Virus record (IMG/VR): IMGVR_UViG_3300047323_000156
Coordinates: 1 to 33,087 of that record
Source: a virus
Length of the DNA stretch: 33,087 nt
Reading direction: 5' to 3' (one strand)
Shown: piece after piece, positions 1 through 8,505 of the stretch
How the letters are laid out: every line of letters starts with the position of its first letter
Numbering within the stretch: the first letter of the stretch is position 1
Notes under the pieces: generated by a model
The model's input: only the letters and a program-made list of their open reading frames with translations
Database searches by the model: none
Told to the model about the DNA's origin: nothing
Position numbers and translations under genes: made by a program

Positions 1-1340
1 CAGGGAAGACACCATCTGTCTGCGTGATGCAATGGTACTTATGGTCTAATCGGGGTATCGGCACTGTATGGGCACAGCCTAAATCTCTCCTCAAGAAAAA
101 CAAGCGGGAACTGCTGCGGTTCACCGATTTCAAGGACGAAGATGTCGTCATCGTCGACGGCACTCCCAAGCAGGTGGAGAAGCAGCTCAATTCAGGCGCA
201 AAAGTGTTCCTGATGGGGTTCCGGCGGCTGACTCTCTGCTGGCGGAATCTTCCGGCTTTCGTGAAGGCCGTTCACATCGACGAGTTTCACATGGGCTACA
301 AGACTGCGGACAGTCAAAACAGCCTTGCGCTCTTCAAGATGTTCGACTCAGGCCGGATGGAGCAGTTCCTGCCCATGACCGGTACGTTGATCGACGGCAA
401 GTTGACGTCGGCCTACCCAGCCATTCGCGTGATCGAGCCTCGCTACTATCTCTCCCACGAAAACTTTCTCGGTTACCACGGGATCAAAGATATCGATGGC
501 AAGATCGTCGCGTGGAAGAACCATGAGAAGTTGTCGAAGATCTTCGGCCGGCACGCCATTCTGCGGACATTTGCCAGTGTCCATGGTGAGCAGGAAGTCG
601 TTCATGTCCCTGAGATGGTGGATATGGAGGACAAGCAGCGGACCTACTACGACAAGTTCCACGACGACGCGGTGCTCGAGCTCGAGACGTTCTACCTAGA
701 CGGCACTCTCCCAGGCGTGGCCTTCACGCGTGCTCGGCAGCTGATGGAGCATCCAAGTGAGTTCCCAGACCTGGCCAACCCTGGCCAGTTCATCGACATC
801 CTCAACGGTGAACCCACCGGCAAGGAAGAGCGGCTCAAGGTCCACTTCGAGGAGCACTATCTCAGCGAGAAGCCACTCATCATCTTCACGCCTCTCATCC
901 CGCAGCAGATGCGGGTGGCCAAGCTGCTCGAGCAGCACAAGCTGAGCTTCGTCGTGATCAACGGTTCGATCTCTCAGAAGAAGCGTGACGAGAACAGTGA
1001 CGCCTTCGAACAAGGCCGTGTCCAGGTCGTGCTCGCCACACCACAGACGGCGGCGTTCGGCTACAACTGGCAATTCAGCGGGAAGAGGGAAGTGGATCAC
1101 ATGATCTTCACCGCCCTTGACTTCGGTGACGCCACGTTCGTCCAGGCTCGCCAGCGAGCAATCCGTGGCAAGCGATCGTCCCCTCTGCGCCTGACAACTC
1201 TCGAATACTACGAGAGTCTCGATCAACACATCTGCAAACTCATCCACCGCAAGAGCGTGGATGCGAACAAGGTCGATCCATCTCGACCCGTTCTCCAGCT
1301 TTCCGGCTTCGAAGCGAAGAAAGAAAAACTTGCTGCGTAA
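1..1340 (+). CDS. Superfamily 2 DEAD/DEAH-type helicase, 5' end outside the window
   Basis: This gene is cut by the left edge. The reading frame is open from base 3, where the first codons read GKT, the end of a Walker A motif, so the GTG at 24 is an internal codon and not the start. Counting from that GTG, a DEFH box (Walker B, motif II) lies at residues 86-89 and a TGT motif III follows about 30 residues later. A C-terminal helicase lobe begins near residue 285 and contains motifs resembling IV (IIFTPL), V (ATPQTAAFGYN) and VI (QARQRAIRGKR). An ATP-driven DNA helicase or translocase acting in phage replication or recombination fits the motifs and the neighbouring exonuclease and polymerase genes. 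The exact role, replicative or SNF2-like remodelling, cannot be fixed without the missing N-terminus. Confidence 0.9.
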   Translation, partial: GKTPSVCVMQWYLWSNRGIGTVWAQPKSLLKKNKRELLRFTDFKDEDVVIVDGTPKQVEKQLNSGAKVFLMGFRRLTLCWRNLPAFVKAVHIDEFHMGYKTADSQNSLALFKMFDSGRMEQFLPMTGTLIDGKLTSAYPAIRVIEPRYYLSHENFLGYHGIKDIDGKIVAWKNHEKLSKIFGRHAILRTFASVHGEQEVVHVPEMVDMEDKQRTYYDKFHDDAVLELETFYLDGTLPGVAFTRARQLMEHPSEFPDLANPGQFIDILNGEPTGKEERLKVHFEEHYLSEKPLIIFTPLIPQQMRVAKLLEQHKLSFVVINGSISQKKRDENSDAFEQGRVQVVLATPQTAAFGYNWQFSGKREVDHMIFTALDFGDATFVQARQRAIRGKRSSPLRLTTLEYYESLDQHICKLIHRKSVDANKVDPSRPVLQLSGFEAKKEKLAA

Positions 1341-1362
1341 GTTCCAAGAACTCACGCAGTTT
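1333..1362 (+). terminator. Possible intrinsic terminator after the helicase gene
   Basis: CTGCGT (1333-1338) pairs with ACGCAG (1354-1359), and inside it AGTTC pairs with GAACT around a CAA loop. This gives an 11-bp stem with one mismatch, followed by only three T residues. The helicase stop codon lies within the left arm. The short T tract makes termination likely to be partial. Confidence 0.4.
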
Positions 1363-1367
1363 CGATC

Positions 1368-1373
1368 TAAAAT
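1368..1373 (+). promoter_or_regulatory. Candidate -10 element upstream of the 235-residue protein gene
   Basis: TAAAAT matches five of six bases of the sigma70 -10 consensus in the 119-nt gap between the helicase and the next gene. No convincing -35 element is found 16-19 nt upstream, so this is weak. It is supported mainly by the logic that a gene flanked by terminators needs its own promoter. Confidence 0.2.
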
Positions 1374-1459
1374 TCTTTCATGTCTCGTGCCACATAGCTC
1401 TCACCACTCCGGTGGAAAGCACTAAAACTCTCACATCAACGAAGACAGGAACTTTGAAA

Positions 1460-2167
1460 ATGAGCAATCAATCTATCGCAGAAGCAATGGCAGCAGCTCA
1501 GGCAGCAGCAGCGAACTACACGGCCCCGGGCAATGTACCGGCGACTGCAGGTTCGACCGCTGTTGGCGCCCCGACCGCAGCCGGCGCACCTCTCGGCCTC
1601 GACGACATGATGGCAGGCGGCGTGTCCGTCGACCATTGGTTGAAGCTGACGGCGGACGGCATCAAGATCGGAGACAAGACGAAGCCGCTCGACACCATTG
1701 AGGTCTTCGTCGACCTGACCGAGATCGCCTACATCTACCAGACCAAGTACAACCTCAATGGTTCGTCGGTCTATCACAAGACCTACGACCGCGTCACCGA
1801 CGCTCAGGGTGGTCCTTGGATCTCCACTCTACAGACTGCGAAGTCCATCGACCCGAAGTCCTACGAGTATCGTTCGGCAGAAATTCCGTTCGTTCTTGGT
1901 GCGGACGTCGAAAGCAAGACCAAGGGCGAACTGGCGGCGAAGGCCGGCGAACGTCTCGGCCTCACGCTCTCGACGACCGGTTGGAAGAAGTTCGAGGAGT
2001 TCGTCAAAATTCTCGCCCGCGAGAAGATCGACCCGAAGACCGCAACCGTGAAGCTGACCCTCGGCTACGAGACGAAGCAGAAGGCTGGTGTCAACGACTG
2101 GGGCGTCCCGACCTTCCTCAACCACGAAGAAGTCGACGTCATCCCGCTGTTCGACACGGTCCACTAA
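1460..2167 (+). CDS. Conserved-looking phage protein, possible single-stranded DNA-binding role
   Basis: A 235-residue protein of unknown family. I chose the ATG at 1460 because ACAGGA lies about 10 nt upstream; the in-frame GTG at 1412 has no ribosome binding site. The first 45 residues are low in complexity and rich in Ala, Pro and Gly, suggesting a flexible tail. The rest is a mixed alpha/beta domain with several Tyr, Trp and Lys/Glu stretches and an acidic, hydrophobic C-terminus. It sits between a helicase and a flap exonuclease and has its own flanking terminators, as expected for an abundant replication accessory protein such as an SSB. That function is inference from position; no OB-fold motif can be identified by eye. 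Confidence 0.8.
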   Translation: MSNQSIAEAMAAAQAAAANYTAPGNVPATAGSTAVGAPTAAGAPLGLDDMMAGGVSVDHWLKLTADGIKIGDKTKPLDTIEVFVDLTEIAYIYQTKYNLNGSSVYHKTYDRVTDAQGGPWISTLQTAKSIDPKSYEYRSAEIPFVLGADVESKTKGELAAKAGERLGLTLSTTGWKKFEEFVKILAREKIDPKTATVKLTLGYETKQKAGVNDWGVPTFLNHEEVDVIPLFDTVH

Positions 2168-2175
2168 CACGAAAT

Positions 2176-2199
2176 GGGGCGGCGCAAGCCGCCCCTTTT
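2176..2199 (+). terminator. Strong intrinsic terminator
   Basis: A perfect 8-bp stem (GGGGCGGC with GCCGCCCC) closes a GCAA tetraloop and is followed directly by TTTT and then CTTT. It begins nine bases after the stop codon of the 235-residue protein and ends before the ribosome binding site of the exonuclease gene, so it separates the two transcriptionally. Confidence 0.88.
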
Positions 2200-2214
2200 C
2201 TTTGGAGGCAAAGA

Positions 2215-2955
2215 ATGCTCACCATCATTGACGGCAACAACTTCTTCCGCCGGTTGATCGAGTTTGGCGGCGGTGACGCCCGCTCGATCCTGAACGAGTT
2301 CCACCAGCCCAGACGAGAGACGATCGTCGTTTGGGATGGCCTCCGTGGCTCGCAGCGTCGGCGGAACGTCTACCCACAGTACAAGACCAACCGTGGCCCG
2401 CTCGACAAGGACATCTCCGTCCAATTCAACATGATCGTGCGGGTGCTCGCTCACTGCAACGTCACTCAGCTCTATCATCCGGATTACGAGGGTGACGACG
2501 TCGTGGCGATGCTCGCGAGGGACTATGCCAGCAAAGGCCGGCAAGTCTTCATCGAGAGCACCGACCAGGACTACCTGCAGATCGTCGGTGAATACCCAAA
2601 GCTGGTCACCACCTCGGCCAACCCGAAGGTCCAGCCGCAGCTCACCAAGCTCTACAAGATCTGGGTCGGTGACCAGTCGGACAAAATCACCGGTGTTCCT
2701 GGCTTCGGTCAGAAGACCTGGGACGAGATCGACATCGCCGCTCTCGGTCGGATGACCCGCAGGGCAATCCTGACCGGCGAGATCGAAGACATCGGCCTGC
2801 CAAGCCGGTGCAAGCCCACCGCGGAGCTCCTCCGCATCCTCGACGAAATCATCTCCTTCTACCCCGTCCCGATCGACGAGGTGATGAAGCACATCGTGCT
2901 CGGTTCGCCCAACTACCAAGCGGCCGACGCCTACTTGAAGGAATTTTTCCTGTGA
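2215..2955 (+). CDS. 5'-3' exonuclease / flap endonuclease (FEN family)
   Basis: A 246-residue protein of the family that includes the 5'-nuclease domain of DNA polymerase I, T4 RNase H and T5 D15; these remove RNA primers and flaps. The ATG at 2215 follows a GGAGG six bases upstream. Visible motifs are an N-terminal DGNNFF metal site, VWDG, the arch residues YPQYKTNR, EGDDVVAMLA, STDQDYLQI and a helix-three-turn-helix DNA-binding segment reading DQSDKITGVPGFGQKTW. The Asp clusters are all present, so it should be active. In cellular Pol I this domain is fused to the polymerase; here it is a separate gene whose stop overlaps the GTG start of the polymerase. Confidence 0.93.
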   Translation: MLTIIDGNNFFRRLIEFGGGDARSILNEFHQPRRETIVVWDGLRGSQRRRNVYPQYKTNRGPLDKDISVQFNMIVRVLAHCNVTQLYHPDYEGDDVVAMLARDYASKGRQVFIESTDQDYLQIVGEYPKLVTTSANPKVQPQLTKLYKIWVGDQSDKITGVPGFGQKTWDEIDIAALGRMTRRAILTGEIEDIGLPSRCKPTAELLRILDEIISFYPVPIDEVMKHIVLGSPNYQAADAYLKEFFL

Positions 2956-5675
2956 GCACACTCCCCATTCAAACGGTCCTGATCGACCGCACGAATTTCG
3001 AGCAGCACGCCTTCACCGTCATGCAGGCGGTGAAGAACACGTCCTTCATCGGGATCGACGTGGAAACGCAAGACAGCAACCGGCACGCCGGCCTGACGGC
3101 CCTCTGCGGCTATAAGGAAGACGGCACGAAGTCGAAGACGGCCAAGACGGTCTTCGACATGAAGCGTACCGTCATGACTGGCTTCTCGCTGTACCCCGAG
3201 GGTCACGAGTTCGCCTACTACATCAACCTCAACCATGCCGACGTGGAGAACCGGCTACCTTGGGAGCAGGCGCGAAAGCTGATCGACGTGAAGCCGAAGG
3301 GCGGTCACTGGATCTCGCACAACGCTCCCTATGAATTGACGAGCTTCAAGAACTGCTACGATCTTCGCCTCGACGAGATCATCTGCACCATGCAGATGGC
3401 GGTCTCGGCCTTCGGTCCTGACGAGTACGATCTCAACAAGTTCCTGGCAGCGGGGCAGGGCGGTATCGCCGCGCTGAAGAACTCGCTGCTGCAGGAATGC
3501 ATGAAGTGGGATCCGAGCCTCAAGGCGATGCCCCCGGCGCTCGAGGAAGTCGTCGGCAAGATCATCGCCAAGGAGAGCAAGGCCGAGCATTCCTACAACG
3601 GTTTCGTCAAGAGCGTGGCCTATGGCTACGGCCTCAAGGGTCTGGTGAAGAACTTCTTCAACTACCAGATGACCACGTTCGAGGAGGTGCTGAACGGCAA
3701 GGCTCACATGGGCCAGCTGACCGGTGCAGAGACGGCGGCTTATGGCGCCGAGGACGCTTACTGGGCGGTTCGCCTGTTCCGTCACCTCATGGACTACATG
3801 GCCAGAACCAATCCGGCCGTCATGGGCACGTTCTTCGAACAAGAAAACCCCATGGTTCATGTGTTCTCGAACATCTGGGACGAGGGGATGCGGGTCGAAT
3901 CCGACGCCATCTTCACCCAGCGTGACAACGAGCGGGTCAACATGGCTCAGATCCTTCGGGAGCTGAAGGGTCACGTTAAGAAGCTGCTGCCGTTCAAGGA
4001 CGAGCCACACGCCGGCCTGATGAAGGGCGAGAAGTGGTACCAGACGGGCTACAAGAAATACCGCGACCAGATCACGACCTGGGCCAACAGTGCTGATTGG
4101 GTGAAGGAAGGCGAGGAAGATCCAGTCGACGCCGCCGTCTTTGCTCAATGCGGCCAGGTCCGTGGTCCGGTATCAAACGCCTGGGCGATCGAGACTGACA
4201 AGCCAGAACCAACCGGCCCGAACCTCTCACACTACATGCCGATCCGAGTGCTGATGTACGATCTGCTCGGTGAGGACGTGATCCGCTCGCTCGGCAAGGT
4301 GCAGAGCGACGGCGAGGCTCGCGGTAAGCTTCTGGACCGTCTCGAGGACGAGACGCACAAGGAAGTCATCAAGGGCCTGAACCAGATCTCAGGCGTCGAG
4401 CAGCGCATGAAGCTGTACCTGACGCCCTACACTCAGCTCATGGACCCGGAAACGGGATGCCTCTACCCGCTCGTGTCGTCCATGCTGGCGACCAGGCGTA
4501 TGGGTGCATCGGTTCCGAACCCGATGCAGCTCGCCAAGCGTGGTGAAAGCACCTACGTCCGCGGCTTCTTCAAGGCTGACCATGATGACCACGTCATCGT
4601 GTCGGTGGACTGGTCGGGCGTCGAGCTCGTCGAGATTGGTGAGTTCTCGGGCGATCCGGAGTTCATCAAGGCCTTCGGTCAGATTCCTCACGAGGATCTG
4701 CACGGTGGTGCAGCGGCCGACATTCTGTCCGTTGACGTGCCAGGGCTGACCGAAAAGTCGTTCAAGGCTCTGAAGGACTTCAAGACGGCCGACGACTACC
4801 GTGATCACTTCGGCCAGGAGATGACGAATTACAATCGTCTCTTCACCAACCTGAAGGGTCAGGATCTCGCGGTCGGTGACGCCTACAGATACTGGCGTAC
4901 GGAAGTCGGGAAGGGTGCGAACTTCAACTATTGGTACTCGGGCTTCCTGGGCACCATTGGTGATCGCATGGGCTGGCACATCGACAAGACGGGTGATGCC
5001 ACCAAGCGGTATCGAGAGCGCTTCGCGGTGGCAGAGGACTGGCGCGTCAGCTTGATCGAGCAGGGGAAGCGTCAAGGCTTCATCGAGCTGCCCGACCACC
5101 ACCGTCGTGTCCGCTTCGAAGCAACCCAAATGTGGGCCGAGTATTTCGGCGCCAAGTTCAAGCTGCCTTTGGATGGTGCTGATGAGTTGGTCCACCGCTA
5201 CAACGCGGTCTGGGAATACATCATCCGCAAGATCCAGGGACGTGCGAACAACCAGCTGGTCAACGCGTACATTCAAGGTTCGTGCGCCACACTAGCGAAG
5301 CGGTCGATCATCAAGATCAATCGTCTCGCTCGGGAGCGTGGTTGGACCAGCCGTGAGTTCCGCTTCATGATGCCGATCCACGACGAACTTCTGTTCTCGG
5401 TCCATCGGTCTATCGCGGTCGAAGCCATCAAGCTGATCCGCGACACCATGATCGACCACCCCGACATGTTCACCAAGTGCAAGCTCGACGCTTCACCCTC
5501 GGTGGGCCTCACCTTCGAACCCTACAGCGCCAAGAAGGGCATCCTCATGGGCCAGGTCGAACTGTTCGAGCTGCCTGAAGCTGTGGGCGTCGGAAACGTA
5601 AACGGACGCGCAACGGACGACCAGGTTCGTGGTGTCGTCGACTATCTCTTCGAACAACGGAAACTCGCAGCATGA
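2952..5675 (+). CDS. polA: Family A DNA polymerase with 3'-5' exonuclease domain
   Basis: A 907-residue replicative polymerase. The GTG start at 2952 overlaps the exonuclease stop (GTGA) and has GAAGGA about eight bases upstream; a longer reading from 2808 would overlap the previous gene out of frame. The proofreading domain shows D36/E38 in IGIDVETQ, HN at 123-124 followed by E128 (Asp is more usual), and YGAED at 264-268. The polymerase domain shows motif A with D553 (SVDWSGVELVEI), the O-helix residues K654, F658 and Y662, and motif C as H810-D811-E812 in MMPIHDELLF. Phe at 658 is the position that discriminates against dideoxynucleotides. No intein or 5'-nuclease domain is present. It acts with the neighbouring flap exonuclease and ligase in genome replication. 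Confidence 0.95.
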   Translation: MSTLPIQTVLIDRTNFEQHAFTVMQAVKNTSFIGIDVETQDSNRHAGLTALCGYKEDGTKSKTAKTVFDMKRTVMTGFSLYPEGHEFAYYINLNHADVENRLPWEQARKLIDVKPKGGHWISHNAPYELTSFKNCYDLRLDEIICTMQMAVSAFGPDEYDLNKFLAAGQGGIAALKNSLLQECMKWDPSLKAMPPALEEVVGKIIAKESKAEHSYNGFVKSVAYGYGLKGLVKNFFNYQMTTFEEVLNGKAHMGQLTGAETAAYGAEDAYWAVRLFRHLMDYMARTNPAVMGTFFEQENPMVHVFSNIWDEGMRVESDAIFTQRDNERVNMAQILRELKGHVKKLLPFKDEPHAGLMKGEKWYQTGYKKYRDQITTWANSADWVKEGEEDPVDAAVFAQCGQVRGPVSNAWAIETDKPEPTGPNLSHYMPIRVLMYDLLGEDVIRSLGKVQSDGEARGKLLDRLEDETHKEVIKGLNQISGVEQRMKLYLTPYTQLMDPETGCLYPLVSSMLATRRMGASVPNPMQLAKRGESTYVRGFFKADHDDHVIVSVDWSGVELVEIGEFSGDPEFIKAFGQIPHEDLHGGAAADILSVDVPGLTEKSFKALKDFKTADDYRDHFGQEMTNYNRLFTNLKGQDLAVGDAYRYWRTEVGKGANFNYWYSGFLGTIGDRMGWHIDKTGDATKRYRERFAVAEDWRVSLIEQGKRQGFIELPDHHRRVRFEATQMWAEYFGAKFKLPLDGADELVHRYNAVWEYIIRKIQGRANNQLVNAYIQGSCATLAKRSIIKINRLARERGWTSREFRFMMPIHDELLFSVHRSIAVEAIKLIRDTMIDHPDMFTKCKLDASPSVGLTFEPYSAKKGILMGQVELFELPEAVGVGNVNGRATDDQVRGVVDYLFEQRKLAA

Positions 5676-6205
5676 TGTACGGACTACTTAGCACTGGGAA
5701 AGGCCTCATTGGCCTTTCCTTCCACACCGGCGCTCGCGAACGCAGCGAGATCCAGACGTTGCTCTACGGGACCAGCTCCTGCCACCAGTGGCAGCAGCTC
5801 GACGAGTTCCACGTCGTCTTCATCACGAGCGACAAGGCCTACGCCCTGGACTACGCCGCAGTCGAGAGCGTCATCTTCTACCTCGCTGAGTACAATCTGG
5901 AAGACCATCTGCGGCGGCACCTGATCCGCCTGCAGAGCCAAATCAAGGTCAGGCCGAAGCCTGAACCGGAAGTCGCCGCTTGCCAGCCTCAGGTGACGGT
6001 CCACGTCCCGGAGCCTGAACCTGAACCGGACGCCGTGACACCTCGCTGGCGTGCTCGGATCCGGATCAAAACCCATGGTGGTTACGTCCATGAATCGTCC
6101 GAGGACATCGACGATGTCAGCGAACTCGAGCGGCTCGTCGACCGCAGCCCCTTCTACCGTGAAGACATCAAACACATCAAAATCAAACTGGAGCCAAAGC
6201 TTTGA
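5672..6205 (+). CDS. Hypothetical protein with Pro-Glu linker
   Basis: A 177-residue protein of no family I recognise. The ATG overlaps the polymerase stop (ATGA), so it is probably translationally coupled. It has an N-terminal globular region of about 90 residues and a linker rich in PEPE repeats around residues 95-120. A C-terminal domain of about 55 residues (WRARIRIKTHGG and onward) appears to have a beta-beta-alpha-beta pattern. The gene lies between polymerase and ligase, so a replication accessory function is possible, but nothing in the sequence identifies it. Confidence 0.8.
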   Translation: MMYGLLSTGKGLIGLSFHTGARERSEIQTLLYGTSSCHQWQQLDEFHVVFITSDKAYALDYAAVESVIFYLAEYNLEDHLRRHLIRLQSQIKVRPKPEPEVAACQPQVTVHVPEPEPEPDAVTPRWRARIRIKTHGGYVHESSEDIDDVSELERLVDRSPFYREDIKHIKIKLEPKL

Positions 6206-7323
6206 ACGCCATCACTTCCCCCACGAATTTCCTTTCCCCCGAAATATACCGTCAGACCCAGATGCGTGAGATCTGGACCTGGCAGTACGAAGTGAACGGC
6301 GACAGCTGGCGCACGATCGCCGGTCGACAGGATGGTAAGAAGACCGTCAGCAAGTGGACGGTATGCACTCCGAAGAGCCAGCCTACGGCCGAGCTCCAGG
6401 CCCAGTTCGAGGCTGAGGCCGAGAAGACCAAGAAGCTGAAGCGCGACTACCACGAGACGATCGAAGGCACGTCCGAAGCGAAGTATTTCGCCCCGATGCT
6501 GGCCGAGAAGTACGACCGCGAGCTGGTCACGGAAGGCTACATGGTCCAGCCGAAGCTTGATGGCATCCGCTGCGTTGCCACCAAGGATGCTCTCAAGACC
6601 CGCAAGGGTGAGCTGATCACGAGCTGCCCGCACATCCTTGAGCAGCTGCAGCCATTCTTCCGCACCAATTCAGACGCCGTCCTCGACGGCGAGCTCTATA
6701 ACCATGAGTTCAAGGACAACTTTAATGAACTTGCTTCGATCATCCGTAAGAAGACTCTTTCTGGAGAGCAGTTTGCCAGGGCTGCTCGTGATATTGAGTT
6801 TCATGTTTACGATCTGGTTGACCCTCGCCAACCACGAGCCATCGCCCTTGACCGTCTCGCTGCATACACTACCAGGCTGATCAACACTGGCCTCTCGATC
6901 CAGATCGTACCGACGACTCTCGTCGACAACCACGACGAGGTTCGGGCACTGTTCCTCAAGTACGTGGCTCTCGGCTACGAAGGCGTTATGGTCCGCCGCG
7001 GTGACGCTGTTTACGAAAACAAGCGGACGGACGCTCTGATGAAGTACAAGGAGTTCATCACCGCGGAATATAAGGTCTCGCGGATTATCGAGGGTATCGG
7101 CAACTGGGCGGGTTACGCCAAGGCTGTTGAGTTCATCCTGCCCGATGATCGACGCACCGAGCAGGGCGAGCGGCCCAAGGCGGGCATCAAGGGCAACCAA
7201 GCGTTTTGCAAGGCACTGCTGAGCCGTGACGTCAAGACTGTGACCGTCCAGTCGTTTGAGCTGACTCCGGCCGGGATCCCGCGGTTCCCGATCGCGATCG
7301 ACTTCGACCGCACCGACGCCTGA
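6202..7323 (+). CDS. ATP-dependent DNA ligase
   Basis: A 373-residue ligase that seals nicks using ATP. The TTG start overlaps the previous stop (TTGA) and GGAG lies seven bases upstream. The adenylated lysine is K118 in motif I (KLDGIR). Motif III is seen as LDGELYNHEF, motif IV as YEGVMVRRG and motif V as LMKYKEF, followed by an OB-fold region to the C-terminus. Residues about 15-85 form an N-terminal extension (WTWQYEVNGDSWRTIAG) resembling the WGR-like domain found in other phage ligases; it probably helps bind DNA. A patch near 6715-6840 is more AT-rich than the rest of the gene, which may mark recombination. The ligase completes the exonuclease-polymerase-ligase set for Okazaki fragment processing. 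Confidence 0.93.
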   Translation: MNAITSPTNFLSPEIYRQTQMREIWTWQYEVNGDSWRTIAGRQDGKKTVSKWTVCTPKSQPTAELQAQFEAEAEKTKKLKRDYHETIEGTSEAKYFAPMLAEKYDRELVTEGYMVQPKLDGIRCVATKDALKTRKGELITSCPHILEQLQPFFRTNSDAVLDGELYNHEFKDNFNELASIIRKKTLSGEQFARAARDIEFHVYDLVDPRQPRAIALDRLAAYTTRLINTGLSIQIVPTTLVDNHDEVRALFLKYVALGYEGVMVRRGDAVYENKRTDALMKYKEFITAEYKVSRIIEGIGNWAGYAKAVEFILPDDRRTEQGERPKAGIKGNQAFCKALLSRDVKTVTVQSFELTPAGIPRFPIAIDFDRTDA

Positions 7324-7577
7324 TGGCTTTCGGCGCACGTCAGGAGGCAGATGGCCGTTGGGTTCTCTGCCTCCGCAAAGGCCGCACGGTCGACGGCTGG
7401 TCCGAGATCGACGGATCCCGGGTGACCTTCGAGTTCGCCTCGCAGCGCCGGTCCAAGGCGTGCGCCGATGAGCTCAACGAGGTCTTCTGGGACCGATACC
7501 GAAAATACAAGCTGGGGGATGCGCCCCCAGCTTTTGCTTTTGAAATGATCGAATGCATAAGGAAACATGCGAAATGA
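7323..7577 (+). CDS. Small hypothetical protein containing a terminator in its 3' end
   Basis: An 84-residue protein of unknown function. The ATG overlaps the ligase stop by one base (TGATG). It looks like a compact basic domain with a Trp-rich beta segment ([17 protein letters not shown]) and a helix ending near residue 62. The last 20 residues are encoded by a stem-loop with a T tract (see 7511-7541), and its stop overlaps the thyA start as ATGA. Translation of this gene may therefore influence whether the terminator forms, and so thyA expression. Confidence 0.75.
   Translation: MAFGARQEADGRWVLCLRKGRTVDGWSEIDGSRVTFEFASQRRSKACADELNEVFWDRYRKYKLGDAPPAFAFEMIECIRKHAK
7511..7541 (+). terminator. 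Intrinsic terminator inside a coding region, upstream of thyA
   Basis: GCTGGGGG (7511-7518) pairs perfectly with CCCCCAGC (7524-7531) around ATGCG, followed by TTTTGCTTTT. The hairpin lies within the last codons of the 84-residue gene and about 33 nt before the thyA start. Ribosomes finishing the upstream gene would be expected to disrupt it. Confidence 0.75.
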
Positions 7578-8428
7578 ATGAAGCTGATACTCAGTATCTC
7601 CGGATCCTCAAGAAGCTGCTGGACCACGGTGTCTATCGCGAGGGACGCAACGGTGGAACCTATGGCCTGTTTGGGGAGCAGATGCGGTTCGATCTCTCGA
7701 AGGGCTTCCCGCTGCTGACCACGAAGGCGGTTCACTTCAAGAGCGTGATGGTCGAGCTGCTGTGGTTTATCTCGGGTGAGACGAACATCAAATTCCTGAA
7801 AGATAACGGCGTCAGCATCTGGGACGAGTGGGCCGACGAGAACGGCGAGCTCGGGCCGGTCTACGGCAAGCAGTGGCGATCGTGGGTGGTTTCCTGCCAG
7901 GACTACCCGAGCCAATTCCATAATAATCAGGTCACCCACATGGAGACACGAACGGTTGTTGTCGACCAGTTCAAGAACGTGATCGAAGGCCTGAAGAAGG
8001 ATCCCTACGGACGCCGGCACATCATCACGGCCTGGAATCCGGCCGAGATCGACAAGATGGCGCTTCCTCCGTGCCATGCCTTCATGCAGTTCCACGTCGC
8101 GAACGGCAAGCTCTCGTGCCACCTCTACCAGAGGTCCGCAGATTGGTTTTTGGGGACGCCATTCAACGTCGCTTCATACGCTCTGCTGACCCACCTGGTC
8201 GCTCGCGAAGTTGGGCTCGAGGTTGGGGACTTTGTCCATAGCTTCGGAGATCTGCATCTCTACGAAAATCACGTAGAGCAGGCGAAGCTACAGCTGACCC
8301 GCGAACCACGCTCGCTCCCGAGCTTGAACATCTGGGGACAGAAGTCGATTTTCGATTGGAAGCCCGATGACATTTTCATCAAGGGATACGATCCTCATCC
8401 GAAAATCTCAGCGCCAGTCTCGACGTAA
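7574..8428 (+). CDS. thyA: Thymidylate synthase (ThyA type)
   Basis: A 284-residue enzyme that methylates dUMP to dTMP using methylene-tetrahydrofolate. It is close to cellular ThyA over its full length: [19 protein letters not shown], the catalytic cysteine in PPCHAFMQF, the dUMP-binding LYQRSAD and [10 protein letters not shown], and the conserved tail IKGYDPHP. I chose the ATG at 7574 because AAGGA lies ten bases upstream and it overlaps the previous stop; an in-frame ATG at 7553 has no ribosome binding site. There is a short insertion around residues 117-130 ([12 protein letters not shown]) relative to E. coli. It supplies dTTP for phage replication together with the ribonucleotide reductase further right. 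Confidence 0.97.
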   Translation: MNEADTQYLRILKKLLDHGVYREGRNGGTYGLFGEQMRFDLSKGFPLLTTKAVHFKSVMVELLWFISGETNIKFLKDNGVSIWDEWADENGELGPVYGKQWRSWVVSCQDYPSQFHNNQVTHMETRTVVVDQFKNVIEGLKKDPYGRRHIITAWNPAEIDKMALPPCHAFMQFHVANGKLSCHLYQRSADWFLGTPFNVASYALLTHLVAREVGLEVGDFVHSFGDLHLYENHVEQAKLQLTREPRSLPSLNIWGQKSIFDWKPDDIFIKGYDPHPKISAPVST

Positions 8429-8432
8429 TCTT

Positions 8433-8464
8433 AAGGCGAGAGTTCTACGAACTCTCGCCTTTTT
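8433..8464 (+). terminator. Strong intrinsic terminator after thyA
   Basis: A perfect 12-bp stem (8433-8444 with 8450-8461) closes a five-base loop and runs into a TTTTT tract. It begins five bases after the thyA stop. Together with 7511-7541 it brackets thyA. Confidence 0.88.
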
Positions 8465-8505
8465 CATCTTCAAACTCTCATCCGGTGTGGTCATGTACTC
8501 TCGTC

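Noticed and set aside
123-438. Lower conservation and possible frameshift in the helicase N-terminal lobe
   Set aside because: The frame is continuous from Walker A through the DEFH box to the C-terminal lobe; nothing indicates a break beyond the window edge.
2952-5675. Glu instead of Asp in the second exonuclease motif of the polymerase (HNAPYEL) as evidence of lost proofreading
   Set aside because: HN-A-P-[FY]-E is a known variant in phage family A polymerases and the other acidic residues are intact, so loss of activity is not supported.
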